Positions 35,295-43,341 of a DNA stretch of 64,000 nt are shown one piece after another (the stretch's first letter is position 1; each line of letters begins with the position of its first letter). The translations under genes were made by a program, and so were the position numbers. Origin of the DNA: Pyxidicoccus xibeiensis. GTDB lineage: Bacteria > Myxococcota > Myxococcia > Myxococcales > Myxococcaceae. A model generated the notes under the pieces. That model saw nothing but the letters and a program-made list of their open reading frames with translations, was not told the origin of the DNA and did not search any database. The stretch covers positions 310,001 through 374,000 of the forward strand of contig NZ_JAJVKV010000007.1 of assembly GCF_024198175.1 (NCBI RefSeq), written 5' to 3'.

Positions 35295-37232
35295 ATGAAG
35301 CCACGGAACACTTTCAAGACGTCCTTGCGCACCGGCACGCTGATGGCCTGGATGGCCTCGGCCGCGCTGGGCACCGGCTGCCAGGGTGAGCAGGGCCCGG
35401 CGGGGCCCACCGGCCCGGCGGGAGCCCAGGGGCCTCGGGGCGAGCGGGGCCCCGCTGGCGAGCAGGGTGAGCAGGGTGAGCAGGGTCCTCGCGGGGAGCA
35501 GGGGCCCACAGGCGAGCAGGGTCCTCGCGGGGAGCAGGGGCCCACAGGCGAGCAGGGGCCCACAGGCGAGCAGGGACCGCAGGGGGAGCAGGGACCCGCG
35601 GGCGAGCAGGGCCCTCGTGGCGAGCAGGGGCCGCGCGGTGAGCCCGCGATTCCTCCGGACCCGAAGCTGACGGTGCTGGGCACGTACCGCAGCCGGGCCT
35701 TCGACGAGGGCGCGGCGGAGATTGTCGCGTACCACGCGCCCTCGCGGCGCCTGTTCGTGGTGAATGCCCTGGCGGGCACGCTGGACGTGCTGGACGTCAC
35801 GAATCCGGCGGCACCGGCGAAGGTGACGTCCTCCACGTTCGCCTTCAACCTGCGCACGGACCTGCCCACGCTGCTCCCGGGCTTCGTCGCAGGCGCGGCC
35901 AACAGTGTCACGGTGCACGGCAACACCGTGGCCATCGCCGTGGAGTCCTCCGACAAGCAGGCCCCCGGCGCGGTGGCCTTCTATGACGCCCTCAGCGGCG
36001 CGTTCGTCAACGCCGTGCAGGTGGGCGCGCTGCCGGACATGCTCACCTTCTCGCCGGACGGCCGCTACGTGCTGGTCGCCAACGAGGGCGAGCCGAACGA
36101 CACCTATACGAACGACCCGGAGGGGAGCATCAGCATCATCGACCTCGCGGCGGGCGTCGGCCCGGGACAGCCGGCGGTGGCCACCGCGGGCTTCACCGCC
36201 TTCAACGGTCTGCAGTCCCGGCTGCTCGCGCTGGGCGCGCACCTGACGCTGTTCGGCGCGGCGCCAAGCGTCGCGAAGGACCTGGAGCCGGAGTACATCG
36301 CCGTGTCGCCGGACTCGAAGACGGCATGGGTGACGTGCCAGGAGGCCAACCTCGTGGCGGTGATGGACCTGGCCACGGCCACGGTGACGCAGCTGCTGCC
36401 GCTGGGCCTCAAGCACTACTCCTTCCTGGGCCACGGCCTGGACCCGAGCGACCGCGACGCGGTGATTCCCACCGGCACGCGAGGCCGCTCCGCCATCAGC
36501 AGCTGGCCGGTGGCCGGCATGTACCAGCCGGACGCCATCGCTCCCTTCACCGTGGCAGGGCAGACGTACCTCGTCACCGCCAACGAGGGAGACATCCGCG
36601 AGTACAGCGGCGGCAACGAGGTGGTGCGCGCCGGCGCGCTGACGCTGGAGGCGCCACTGACCGACAGTCTGAAGGACGTGGCGGTGCTCGGCCGGCTCAA
36701 TGTCACCCGAGCGGGCGGGGACCTGGACCGGGACGGTGCCTACGAGCAGCTGCGCGCCTTCGGCGGGCGCTCCTTCTCCATCTGGAGCACCAGCGGCACC
36801 CTCGTCTTCGACAGCGGGGACGAGTTCGAGCAGCTCACCGCCGCCGCATACCCGGCGAACTTCAACGCCAACAACACCGAGAACAACTTCGACGGGCGCA
36901 GCGACGACAAGGGCCCGGAGCCCGAGGGCGTGACGGTGGGGAAGCTGGGCGAGCGCACCTTCGCCTTCATCGGCCTGGAGCGCATCGGCGGCATCATGGT
37001 CTACGAGGTGACGGACCCGCGGCACGCACGCTTCGTCCAGTACCTCAACAACCGCGACTTCAGTGTCGCCGACGCGGAGGACAGCGTGCTGGGTGACGGC
37101 GCGGTAGGAGACCTGGGCCCGGAGGGGCTGCTGTTCATCCCCGCCGACCAGAGCCCCGGCGGCCACCCGCTGCTCGTCGTGGGCAACGAGGTGAGCGGCA
37201 CCACCACGCTGTACCGCTTCGCGCTGCCGTAG
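35295..37232 (+). CDS. Collagen-like lipoprotein with a choice-of-anchor I domain
   Basis: 645 residues. ATG at 35295 follows GGAGGGG by nine bases. The lipobox LGTGC gives Cys29, immediately followed by 29 uninterrupted Gly-X-Y triplets rich in [12 protein letters not shown] (residues ~31-117), a bacterial collagen-like stalk. The remaining ~525 residues are a beta-propeller of the choice-of-anchor I family, with [47 protein letters not shown] and NEGDIREY. Such domains are surface or secreted modules, some annotated as phosphatase-like. The triple helix would project the propeller from the outer membrane; this is an inference. Confidence 0.87.
   Translation: MKPRNTFKTSLRTGTLMAWMASAALGTGCQGEQGPAGPTGPAGAQGPRGERGPAGEQGEQGEQGPRGEQGPTGEQGPRGEQGPTGEQGPTGEQGPQGEQGPAGEQGPRGEQGPRGEPAIPPDPKLTVLGTYRSRAFDEGAAEIVAYHAPSRRLFVVNALAGTLDVLDVTNPAAPAKVTSSTFAFNLRTDLPTLLPGFVAGAANSVTVHGNTVAIAVESSDKQAPGAVAFYDALSGAFVNAVQVGALPDMLTFSPDGRYVLVANEGEPNDTYTNDPEGSISIIDLAAGVGPGQPAVATAGFTAFNGLQSRLLALGAHLTLFGAAPSVAKDLEPEYIAVSPDSKTAWVTCQEANLVAVMDLATATVTQLLPLGLKHYSFLGHGLDPSDRDAVIPTGTRGRSAISSWPVAGMYQPDAIAPFTVAGQTYLVTANEGDIREYSGGNEVVRAGALTLEAPLTDSLKDVAVLGRLNVTRAGGDLDRDGAYEQLRAFGGRSFSIWSTSGTLVFDSGDEFEQLTAAAYPANFNANNTENNFDGRSDDKGPEPEGVTVGKLGERTFAFIGLERIGGIMVYEVTDPRHARFVQYLNNRDFSVADAEDSVLGDGAVGDLGPEGLLFIPADQSPGGHPLLVVGNEVSGTTTLYRFALP
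35385..35645 (+). repeat. Collagen-like 9-bp coding repeats
   Basis: Twenty-nine in-frame Gly-X-Y codon triplets. Most alternate GGCGAGCAG-like and GG(G/T)CC(T/C) units, and a larger unit ([12 protein letters not shown]) occurs at least twice in near-identical DNA. Repeats of this kind readily change number by slippage, so stalk length may vary between strains. Confidence 0.85.
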
Positions 37233-37615
37233 CGGGCACTGTCGCCGGGCGACCCATCCAAGACGCGGATGACTCCTGCCTGACAGGGTGGCGGGAGCGC
37301 GCCCTCGTGGAATGAGTGTTCTTCCAACCCCCAGCGCGAGAAGGGCAGCCCCCGTGCGGCCATGCCGTGCCAGCGCCGCACGCCTCGGGCCGTCCGAGAC
37401 ATTCCATGAGCAGGCTCCCGGGAAGACTGGCTCAAGACCTGGAGGGAGCCCGCATTGGCTGAACCCTCGCGGGCGTTCCGGCCTCTCGCGAGCCGTGGGC
37501 CTGAGCGGACCTGCCTGGTCGTCAGCCGTCGGGATGTCAGCCCCACCCGGTAGGAAGGTGCTGGCGGAAGGAACGTTCCTTCCACGGGCGGGTCGGTCCG
37601 GCAGGGGGTGGGCAG
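37233..37615. other. 383-base gene-free region before the TetR gene
   Basis: No supported coding frame. It holds GC-rich imperfect repeats (CGGGCACTGTCGCCGGGCG) just after the collagen-like gene, which could end that transcript. Near its right end is the 18-bp palindrome listed separately. Confidence 0.5.
37566..37583. promoter_or_regulatory. 18-bp perfect palindrome, likely TetR operator
   Basis: GGAAGGAACGTTCCTTCC is a perfect palindrome 32 bases before the TetR-type regulator start at 37616. Size, symmetry and position fit an autoregulatory operator of the TetR dimer. It occurs once in what I inspected. Confidence 0.6.
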
Positions 37616-38791
37616 ATGATGGAGCTGTACCAGCAGTTCGTGGCCACGCGGATGGAGGAGGCGGCGGCGGTGATGGCGCAGCGGGGCTACGACAACACCC
37701 CGGCCGCGGAGCTGGCGCGGGTGATGCGCATGTCGGTGGGCTCGCTGTGCCGGCGCTATGGCAGCAAGCGCGGCTGCGCGCTGGCCATTCGGGACTTCTC
37801 CGACGACGAGCTGTTCCGGTATGCGCGCTACGAGTTTCAAATGGCCAGCACGGACGAGGGCGCGGGCTTCCGCGAGGGCTTCTTCGCCCTGTGGCGGCTG
37901 CTGGCCCACTACGCGTTGCGGATGCCTGGAGTCTTCAGCTTCGTCTTCCTGCACGCCCGTCCTGAGCAGGGGCCTGACGACGAGCGACGCGGGCGGGTGC
38001 GAGACCTGGTCCGGGAGGTTGTCAGCCAGGGCGAGCGCGATGGAGTACTGCAGCCCGGTTCCGCGATGGCGAGGACGTGCCTGGTGTGGGGCGCGCTGGC
38101 GGAGCTGGGGCGGGTGGCGGCGAGGTGGGAAGGCGCAGTGACGGAGGAGGACGTGCTCGCGTCGGCGGAGGCGCTCTGGCGGGCGCTGGGCCCGAGGGAA
38201 GAGTCAACGCCCCGAGGCCCCGGCGGGATGCCGCCTCCAGACGGAAGTGAGGCCTCGGAAGAAACACCCGACAGCGAACCAGCGGCGACAATGGATGCTG
38301 GCGCGAAGGCGAATCTGCCTCCAGAAGGCGAGAAGGCCTCGGATGATGCGTCCGACTGTGACGCGACGGCGGCAATGGCTGATGACGCGGCGGCGCATCC
38401 GCCAGGCGCTCCACCCGAGGAAACGGAGCGCCCCCACGCCATGGTGGAGGGCGGTACTCCGGCCACTACCGCAGGTGAAGACCCAGGGCTGCGCGTGTTG
38501 AGTGCTTCACCTGCAGGCGCGGGAACGGCGCGGTCCGAAGCCCTGACGGCTGGAGAGGCCCTGGCAGCAGCTCACGATGACGCGGCGTTCGAGCGCTCGA
38601 TGCACGCCAGACCCCGTCGCGTTCTTCGATGCGGCCCTGCCGGGACGAGGACACTGCTCTCGGCAGACGCCTGCCAGACTCCGTGGCACGCAGCGCGCTG
38701 GAGGCCATGGCGCTCGCCACGTTCCTGCATGCCCTGGCTCCGGGAGCGCCTGGAACCTCCCGGGATGCCGCAGGACTCTTCCGCGGCATGA
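37616..38791 (+). CDS. TetR-type regulator with a long low-complexity tail
   Basis: The N-terminal ~60 residues form a TetR helix-turn-helix (QRGYDNTPAAELARVMRM, then VGSLCRRYGSKRGCALAI). A helical ligand domain runs to ~195. From ~200 the protein becomes an acidic Pro/Ala/Glu tail with an 84-bp in-frame duplication. The last ~60 residues are Arg/Trp/Cys-rich and look like reading in the wrong frame. A more protein-like continuation (FFDAALPG, then VARSALEAMALATFL) sits in the other two frames between 38600 and 38760, so the 3' end may be frameshifted. AGGGGG precedes the start. Confidence 0.7.
   Translation: MMELYQQFVATRMEEAAAVMAQRGYDNTPAAELARVMRMSVGSLCRRYGSKRGCALAIRDFSDDELFRYARYEFQMASTDEGAGFREGFFALWRLLAHYALRMPGVFSFVFLHARPEQGPDDERRGRVRDLVREVVSQGERDGVLQPGSAMARTCLVWGALAELGRVAARWEGAVTEEDVLASAEALWRALGPREESTPRGPGGMPPPDGSEASEETPDSEPAATMDAGAKANLPPEGEKASDDASDCDATAAMADDAAAHPPGAPPEETERPHAMVEGGTPATTAGEDPGLRVLSASPAGAGTARSEALTAGEALAAAHDDAAFERSMHARPRRVLRCGPAGTRTLLSADACQTPWHAARWRPWRSPRSCMPWLRERLEPPGMPQDSSAA
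38233..38400 (+). repeat. Two 84-bp in-frame degenerate repeats in the TetR tail
   Basis: Units start at 38233 and 38317, both with GCCTCCAGA...GG..G/CGAG..AGGCCTCGGA and a shared GGC..CAATGG later in the unit. The 84-base offset is 28 codons, so the duplication lengthens the acidic tail without shifting frame. Confidence 0.55.
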
Positions 38792-38792
38792 A

Positions 38793-40109
38793 TCAGCGCC
38801 ACGAGGCGAGGATGCGCTCGGCCGCGGCCACGTCACCCCACCCCACCCTGCCGGTGAGGACCTCGCGTCCGTAGGAGATATGGAGCTCGTGCGCCAGGAA
38901 GGTCTCCTGGGAAAGCCGTGCCAGCCCCGCGGGCCAGGCCGCGCCGCGCGAGGCCTTCACCGCGCGCAGGAGGTACACGTCGACGTCGGACTCGGGCTGC
39001 CAGCGCAGCATGTCCAGCACCCACGGGAGGGAGACCCGCGAGTCGAGCTCCTTCCCCGTGGCCGACCGCAACAGCGCCGCGCCTGCCTCCGGACCCGGGA
39101 GGAAGTAGAGCATGCGCCGCGACAGCACGGCTTGGCCCTCGAACCACGTCCCGTCTTCGCGGCGGTGGAGTGCCGGGAAGCACACCCACTCCACCGGCTC
39201 CGCCACGAGCGCGCTCCGCTCCCGCAGCTTCGGGTGGCGGAGCATCTCCAGCCATACGCGCAGCCGCGCCGCTCGCTTCCACCCGAGCCAGGGCAGGTGG
39301 ACGGACCGGTCTCCCTCCACCCGGAGTCCTCGGCGGCCACGCACGAAGCGCACGCCGCCTTCGGGAAGGGCGTCCAGGCGCACGGCGACGGGCTCGCCCG
39401 AGGACGGCAGCCACACCAGCCGCGCGGGAGTGAGCCAGAGGGCACCGGGACGCAGGCCGACCAGCGCCGCCACCAGTCCCACCACCGCCAGCATCAAGCC
39501 CAGGAACAGCGGACCCGCCAGTCCCAGCGTGAGGCCCAGCGTCAAGGTGCTCACCAGCAGCGCGATGGGCAGGCCCACGGCGACCAGGGGAACGGCGATG
39601 CCCAGCAGCGTCTGCAGCGTCCTTCCCGAGTACCCCACCAGCTGGGAGAAGGACTCCCCCGGCTCCAGCGCGAAGGACACCGGCGTGCGGACGAGCGCCT
39701 CCAGCTGGCGCAGCTCCAGCTCCAGTGAGGCGGCGCCGGACACGACTGTCAGGGAGGCCAGCCGCTCGTGCACCCGGGCCTCCAGCACCTCGCGGCACTT
39801 GCGCACCTGCTGCACGGTCTTCAGCACGGGGGAGTCCTTCGGCCACGACTCCAGCTCCGCGCGCCGCGTCGCGCGCTCCATCGCCTCCAGGCAGGCGGCG
39901 TCGCGCGCCAGCACCTCCTCCACGAACGACGCCCGCTCCCGGAGCCTGCGCTGCCAGCGGCGTCCCTTCAGCGCGTCGGACAGCGACCGGTAGCGCGGGA
40001 GCATCGCCTCGAGCAGCTCGAGCCGCCCTTCCAGCTGCCGGCGCAAATCCTCCAGAGTCGACTGGCCCTCCACCGGGCCGCCCCCCCTGGGTCGTGTGCG
40101 TTCGGACAT
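38793..40109 (-). CDS. Membrane protein of unknown function with a PH-like region
   Basis: 438 residues. Residues ~20-130 are Arg/Glu-rich and helical, probably coiled-coil (LRRQLEGRLELLEAMLPRYRSL). Two or three hydrophobic spans follow (LLGIAVPLVAVGLPIALLVS, LGLAGPLFLGLMLAVVGLVAALV). The C-terminal half is a cytoplasmic-looking beta region (PGALWLTPARLVWLPSSGEP, GVRFVRGRRGLRVEGD) that resembles a pleckstrin-like membrane-protein domain. ATG at 40109 is preceded by GAGGA. It ends one base after the convergent TetR gene. No family is certain. Confidence 0.65.
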   Translation of the reverse strand: MSERTRPRGGGPVEGQSTLEDLRRQLEGRLELLEAMLPRYRSLSDALKGRRWQRRLRERASFVEEVLARDAACLEAMERATRRAELESWPKDSPVLKTVQQVRKCREVLEARVHERLASLTVVSGAASLELELRQLEALVRTPVSFALEPGESFSQLVGYSGRTLQTLLGIAVPLVAVGLPIALLVSTLTLGLTLGLAGPLFLGLMLAVVGLVAALVGLRPGALWLTPARLVWLPSSGEPVAVRLDALPEGGVRFVRGRRGLRVEGDRSVHLPWLGWKRAARLRVWLEMLRHPKLRERSALVAEPVEWVCFPALHRREDGTWFEGQAVLSRRMLYFLPGPEAGAALLRSATGKELDSRVSLPWVLDMLRWQPESDVDVYLLRAVKASRGAAWPAGLARLSQETFLAHELHISYGREVLTGRVGWGDVAAAERILASWR

Positions 40110-40261
40110 TCCTCGCGCAGCATACAGGCGGAGTCCTGCCCTCCGGGAGCAGTCGCCGTGCGCCCCCGGACAGCCGGTGACGTCTCGTCCCGGCACCCGC
40201 GTGCGCCGTGGCTATCCTGGCCGCGCGCGTGGCGTCGACGCGCGCACCGGGGGGACGCGCC

Positions 40262-41092
40262 ATGGACCGCTTGCGCAAGCCATTCTTCATCGCGGCGCTG
40301 GTGCTGCTGGCGCTCTGCGTGCTCGTGGAGGTCGGCTCGCCGGTGCTCCTGCCGCAGCGGCCTCCGGACTGCTCGGCGCTGAAGGGCGCGAAGCCCTGCA
40401 CACAGGCGCCCCCGGGCCTTCCCGAGGACTGCCGGCCCCTGCATGCGTCCCTGTGCGAGGGCGAGGGCGTGAAGATGGACGACGTGCTCAAGACGCAGAA
40501 GGAGAACCCGCCCTCGCCGGGCCTGGGCATCCCCTACCTGGCGCTGGTGGACGCGCTGCTGCTGCTCACGCTGGGCCTGATGGGCGCCAGCCTCCTCATC
40601 CCCGAGCGCGTGCACGGGCGCGTGCAGGGCCTGGCCACGCTGATTGGCGCCATCGTCGCGCTGATGACCGGCATCGCCCTGCTGCTGGCGGCCATCGGCC
40701 TGCTGCTCACCATGGTGACGCTGGTCGCCTCCGTGCCCTTCGGCACCATCGTCTACCTGGCGCTGTGGGGCTTCTTCAACCGGGGCGGCGCGGCCGGCAC
40801 GCTGGGACTGCTGATGACCTTCAAGCTGGTGGCGGGCGTGTGCCTCGTCCTCGCACACCAGCGTTTCCTGCAGAACAAGGGGCTGGTGCTGCTCTACCTC
40901 ACGTCGCTGCTGGCCAACGCCGTGGTGTCCTTCCTCCACGGATTGGTGCCGGGCATCCTCGTGAGCATCACCGACGCGGTAGGCGCCATCATCGTCTCCA
41001 TCCTCGGCCTCGTCTGGGCCGTGCTGCTGCTCGTCGGCGCCCTGGTGTCCATCATCAAGGTGCTGCGCCTCAAGCGTGTGGCAGCGGCATGA
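40262..41092 (+). CDS. Multispan membrane protein of unknown function
   Basis: 276 residues. An N-terminal span (FFIAALVLLALCVLVEVGSPVLL), a ~65-residue extracytoplasmic loop with four cysteines (DCSALKGAKPC, EDCRPLHASLCEG) and about five more spans are visible. One segment is IVALMTGIALLLAAIGLLL. The paired Cys pattern suggests disulfides on the outer face. It is the last gene before the peptide locus, but a promoter-like element separates them. No known family. Confidence 0.7.
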   Translation: MDRLRKPFFIAALVLLALCVLVEVGSPVLLPQRPPDCSALKGAKPCTQAPPGLPEDCRPLHASLCEGEGVKMDDVLKTQKENPPSPGLGIPYLALVDALLLLTLGLMGASLLIPERVHGRVQGLATLIGAIVALMTGIALLLAAIGLLLTMVTLVASVPFGTIVYLALWGFFNRGGAAGTLGLLMTFKLVAGVCLVLAHQRFLQNKGLVLLYLTSLLANAVVSFLHGLVPGILVSITDAVGAIIVSILGLVWAVLLLVGALVSIIKVLRLKRVAAA

Positions 41093-41168
41093 CGTAACAC
41101 GTCTGTCTTTGCCATCTTGCGTCACAACCTGGGAGCCCCGGAAACAACGTCAAATGCTGCTTCACGGC

Positions 41169-41198
41169 TTGACTCGAAGTGTCTGCCTGCTCTTTAAG
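41169..41198 (+). promoter_or_regulatory. Candidate sigma70-type promoter for the tandem peptide genes
   Basis: TTGACT at 41169-41174 and TTTAAG at 41193-41198 are 18 bp apart, 76 bases before the first peptide ATG. The equivalent place before the second peptide reads CTGACG/TTTCAA and is weaker, suggesting that both are transcribed mainly from the first site. Confidence 0.45.
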
Positions 41199-41274
41199 CA
41201 TTGGCTCCAGGTGCGTATGGGGTTGTTCGCATGCGCCATCTGGTGCCCACGTATCTCTCACGAGGAGTGACATC

Positions 41275-41346
41275 ATGAAGATCAAGACCAAGGTTCGTGG
41301 CGGTCCGGCTCGCGGCTGCAGCAGCGGCGTCATCCTGGAGGCCTGA
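41275..41346 (+). CDS. Tandem mini-gene 1: 23-residue peptide
   Basis: ATG at 41275 lies seven bases after GAGGAG and runs 24 codons to TGA. The peptide begins MKIKTKVRGGP, a basic leader-like segment ending in Gly-Gly-Pro, and continues ARGCSSGVILEA with one Cys and a hydrophobic end. The first 33 bases are identical to those of mini-gene 2, while the rest differs by substitutions and one codon indel. That is the conserved-leader/variable-core pattern of ribosomally made peptides (modified RiPPs or bacteriocin-like). No modifying enzyme is nearby. The product is too short for standard gene calling, and function is unknown. Confidence 0.7.
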   Translation: MKIKTKVRGGPARGCSSGVILEA

Positions 41347-41365
41347 GACGGGCTCGAGTCGAGGT

Positions 41366-41391
41366 CCGGTGCCGGCTTCGGTACGGCCCGG
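41366..41391 (+). other. Hairpin between the two mini-genes
   Basis: CCGG-T-GCCG pairs with CGGCCCGG, an 8-bp stem with one bulged T and a 9-base loop. There is no T-run. It could limit read-through or be an mRNA processing site that sets the ratio of the two peptides. Confidence 0.35.
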
Positions 41392-41499
41392 CTCTGACGC
41401 GAAGCGACTGTCTGCCTTTCAATGATTCACTCCAGGCACGGATGGAAGGATTCCAGCCGCTGCCCTGGTGCCAACGCATCCCTCACGAGGAGAGTCACC

Positions 41500-41568
41500 A
41501 TGAAGATCAAGACCAAGGTTCGTGGCGGTCCGTCTCGCGCTTGCAGCGGCATCATCCTGGCTGAGTAA
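41500..41568 (+). CDS. Tandem mini-gene 2: 22-residue peptide
   Basis: ATG at 41500 lies seven bases after GAGGAG and runs 23 codons to TAA. The leader MKIKTKVRGGP is identical to mini-gene 1, then SRACSGIILAE follows. Cys15, the Ser after it, a Gly and an Ile-Leu pair are kept, and the end is reordered. The leader's Lys/Arg alternation and GG could be a processing signal as in double-glycine leaders, though it is much shorter than usual. An intrinsic terminator starts 20 bases after the stop, marking the end of the unit. Confidence 0.7.
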   Translation: MKIKTKVRGGPSRACSGIILAE

Positions 41569-41588
41569 CCAGGCGTGAGCTGATTCGA

Positions 41589-41626
41589 GTCACCAGTGGG
41601 CGGGTATCGCCTGCTGGTGACTTTTT
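41589..41626 (+). terminator. Strong rho-independent terminator after the peptide genes
   Basis: GTCACCAG and CTGGTGAC form a perfect outer stem. G-U pairs and GGCG/CGCC extend it to about 14 bp around the loop GGTAT, and TTTTT follows at once. This is the clearest intrinsic terminator in the window and shows that the short region upstream is a transcription unit. Confidence 0.88.
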
Positions 41627-41778
41627 CATTTCCGAAATGGCAGTCCCGAGCTGGGAAACACGTTTAGGGTAAATTTCCACCAAGACAGGATTCTCAGGTT
41701 TCGAAGCAACTCATTCACAGGCTCCAAGAAAATCCAGGCTCCACAACGCACCGTGGAATCCCCCTGCCCCTGGAGCCC

Positions 41779-42645
41779 ATGAAAAAATCCATTCTGACCA
41801 TCGCAGCGCTGTCGCTTGTAGCCTCGAGCGCGACGGCGACGGAGCGGATGAACCCGTCGGACCTGCGCCGTATCTCCAAGGCGCGAGGGAGCCTGGTTCC
41901 CGCCGTTGCGAAGGAGTTCGGGCCCAAGGCCCGGTTCGTCCACCTCTTCGGCCAGGGAAAGGGAATGCTGGCGGGTGTCGTCGCCGAGATTCCCGCGGAG
42001 GCGCTCGGCACGGACGAGCTGCCGCTGCTGGCCATCGTCCAGTACGACGAGGCGACGGGCGCGGTGCGTGTGGTGGACCGGGAGTTCAAGTACCGCGAGG
42101 CCCGCTCGGTGGGGCCGGACGTGGCGCTGCTGGACGGTGAAGGCCGGCTGCGGCTGCGCGAGCCCAACGGCCGCGAGCGGCTGCTGGCCGAGGGCGTCGG
42201 GGGAGACCTGTTCCCGACGGCGAAGGGCGACGCGCTGGTGGCCACGCTGAAGATGGCGGAGGACCGCGCGCACGAGACGTCCGTGGGCATCATCGACCTG
42301 AAGGGCCGCGTGAGAATCCTGGCGGATGGGCCCGGCGTGGATGCGACGCCCAGCATCTCCCCGGATGGCCGCACGGTGGTCTTCGTGTCCGGCCGCACCA
42401 GCGTGGCCTCGTTCTACGTGACGGACGTGGACGGCGCGGCGCCCAGGCAGCTCACCAACGTGGGGCTGGAGAACTGGATGTTGTTCGGAGGCCCGCCCAA
42501 GGGCTTCGTGCCCCCGCCCGTCTCCAGCCACCACATGGAGTGGGTGGGTGACGACGTGCTCCGCTACAACGCGGGCGGCGGCGAGTTCTGGAAGCTCAAC
42601 GTGCGCACGGGCGAGGCCGCGCCGGACCTGGGAGGTGGGAAGTGA
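41779..42645 (+). CDS. Secreted TolB/WD40-like beta-propeller protein
   Basis: 288 residues with a signal peptide (KKSILTIAALSLVASSATA). It has propeller-like strands, including a TolB/PD40-type unit ATPSISPDGRTVVFVSGRTS and a second SFYVTDVDGAAPRQL. It is predicted periplasmic and to bind a partner rather than catalyse. The upstream 150 bases are notably AT-rich for this genome and probably hold its promoter. GGAG is four bases before the ATG. The stop overlaps the M23 peptidase start, so the two are coupled. Confidence 0.75.
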   Translation: MKKSILTIAALSLVASSATATERMNPSDLRRISKARGSLVPAVAKEFGPKARFVHLFGQGKGMLAGVVAEIPAEALGTDELPLLAIVQYDEATGAVRVVDREFKYREARSVGPDVALLDGEGRLRLREPNGRERLLAEGVGGDLFPTAKGDALVATLKMAEDRAHETSVGIIDLKGRVRILADGPGVDATPSISPDGRTVVFVSGRTSVASFYVTDVDGAAPRQLTNVGLENWMLFGGPPKGFVPPPVSSHHMEWVGDDVLRYNAGGGEFWKLNVRTGEAAPDLGGGK

Positions 42646-43295
42646 TGCGCGCGACGATGCAGCAGCTCACGGTGACGCTGGCCTTCGCGATGCTGGCCCT
42701 CCCGGCGGTGTCCCCGGCGCAGACGATGTTCCGCTCCCCCGTCTCGCAGCTCGCGGACCAGTGCGGCAACGGTGGCTGCACCGTGAGCGCGTACAAGGAC
42801 TACGGCGGCCGGGACTACGCCTGTGGCGGCGTGCGCTACAGCGGCCACACGGGCACGGACTACGCCCTGGTGGGCGGGTTCAGCAAGATGGACTACGGCG
42901 TCTGGGCCATGAACGCCGCCCGGGGCTACGTCGAGGCCGCGGTGGATGGGTACTTCGACCGGTGCAACTACTGGAACCAGGCCAACCCGTACGCCGCCTG
43001 CGGCCTCTACACGGCCAACTACATCATCATGCGGCACCCGGATAACACCCAGACCTGGTACTGGCACCTGAAGGCCTATACGCAGCAGTTCGCGCGCGGC
43101 ACCACCCTCTCCTGCGGCAACTGGATTGCGCGGGTGGGCTCGTCCGGCGCCTCCACGGGGCCGCACCTGCACTTCGAGTACTGGGTCCCCGGCTACGGCA
43201 CGGATGACCCGTACGCGGGGCCCTGCGGCACGCCCTACACGCGCTGGACGGCGCAGGGCGCGTACCGGGGCCTGCCAGGGCTCGCCTGCCAGTAG
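42645..43295 (+). CDS. Secreted M23 family metallopeptidase
   Basis: 216 residues. A signal peptide ends after AVSPAQT. The LytM/M23 zinc site is intact: H68 and D72 (GHTGTDYAL) and the HLH pair H174/H176 (GPHLHFEY). Family members cut peptidoglycan cross-links or Gly-rich peptides. Several cysteines in the mature domain suggest disulfides. ATG at 42645 shares its A with the upstream TGA, and a GTG one codon earlier is also possible; GGAGG lies nine bases upstream. It is coupled to the propeller protein. Confidence 0.88.
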   Translation: MRATMQQLTVTLAFAMLALPAVSPAQTMFRSPVSQLADQCGNGGCTVSAYKDYGGRDYACGGVRYSGHTGTDYALVGGFSKMDYGVWAMNAARGYVEAAVDGYFDRCNYWNQANPYAACGLYTANYIIMRHPDNTQTWYWHLKAYTQQFARGTTLSCGNWIARVGSSGASTGPHLHFEYWVPGYGTDDPYAGPCGTPYTRWTAQGAYRGLPGLACQ

Positions 43296-43341
43296 CGGGC
43301 GTCACGGGCAGCGCTGGAGTGGCCGTGAGCAGGCTGCTGCC

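Larger units (their letters stand above)
41174..41568 (+). repeat. Tandem duplication of about 225 bp carrying the peptide genes
   Basis: The block before and within the first peptide gene (from CGAAG at 41174) recurs from 41400. Shared elements in order are CGAAG, TCTGCCT, CTCCAGG, TGGTGCC, CTCACGAGGAG and the first 33 coding bases. The start codons are exactly 225 bases apart. The identical ribosome-binding sites and leader codons, set against divergent surroundings, show selection on these parts. Confidence 0.75.

Noticed and set aside
35385-35645. Regularly spaced repeats that might look like a CRISPR array
   Set aside because: The repeats are in-frame Gly-X-Y codons without unique spacers, inside a collagen-like domain. 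No cas gene is present.
33045-37166. A 1373-residue open frame on the minus strand
   Set aside because: It lies opposite two strongly supported genes (Asp-repeat and collagen-like lipoproteins). Its composition is His/Arg/Val/Ala-rich, as expected for antisense of GC-rich codons, and no family motif appears.
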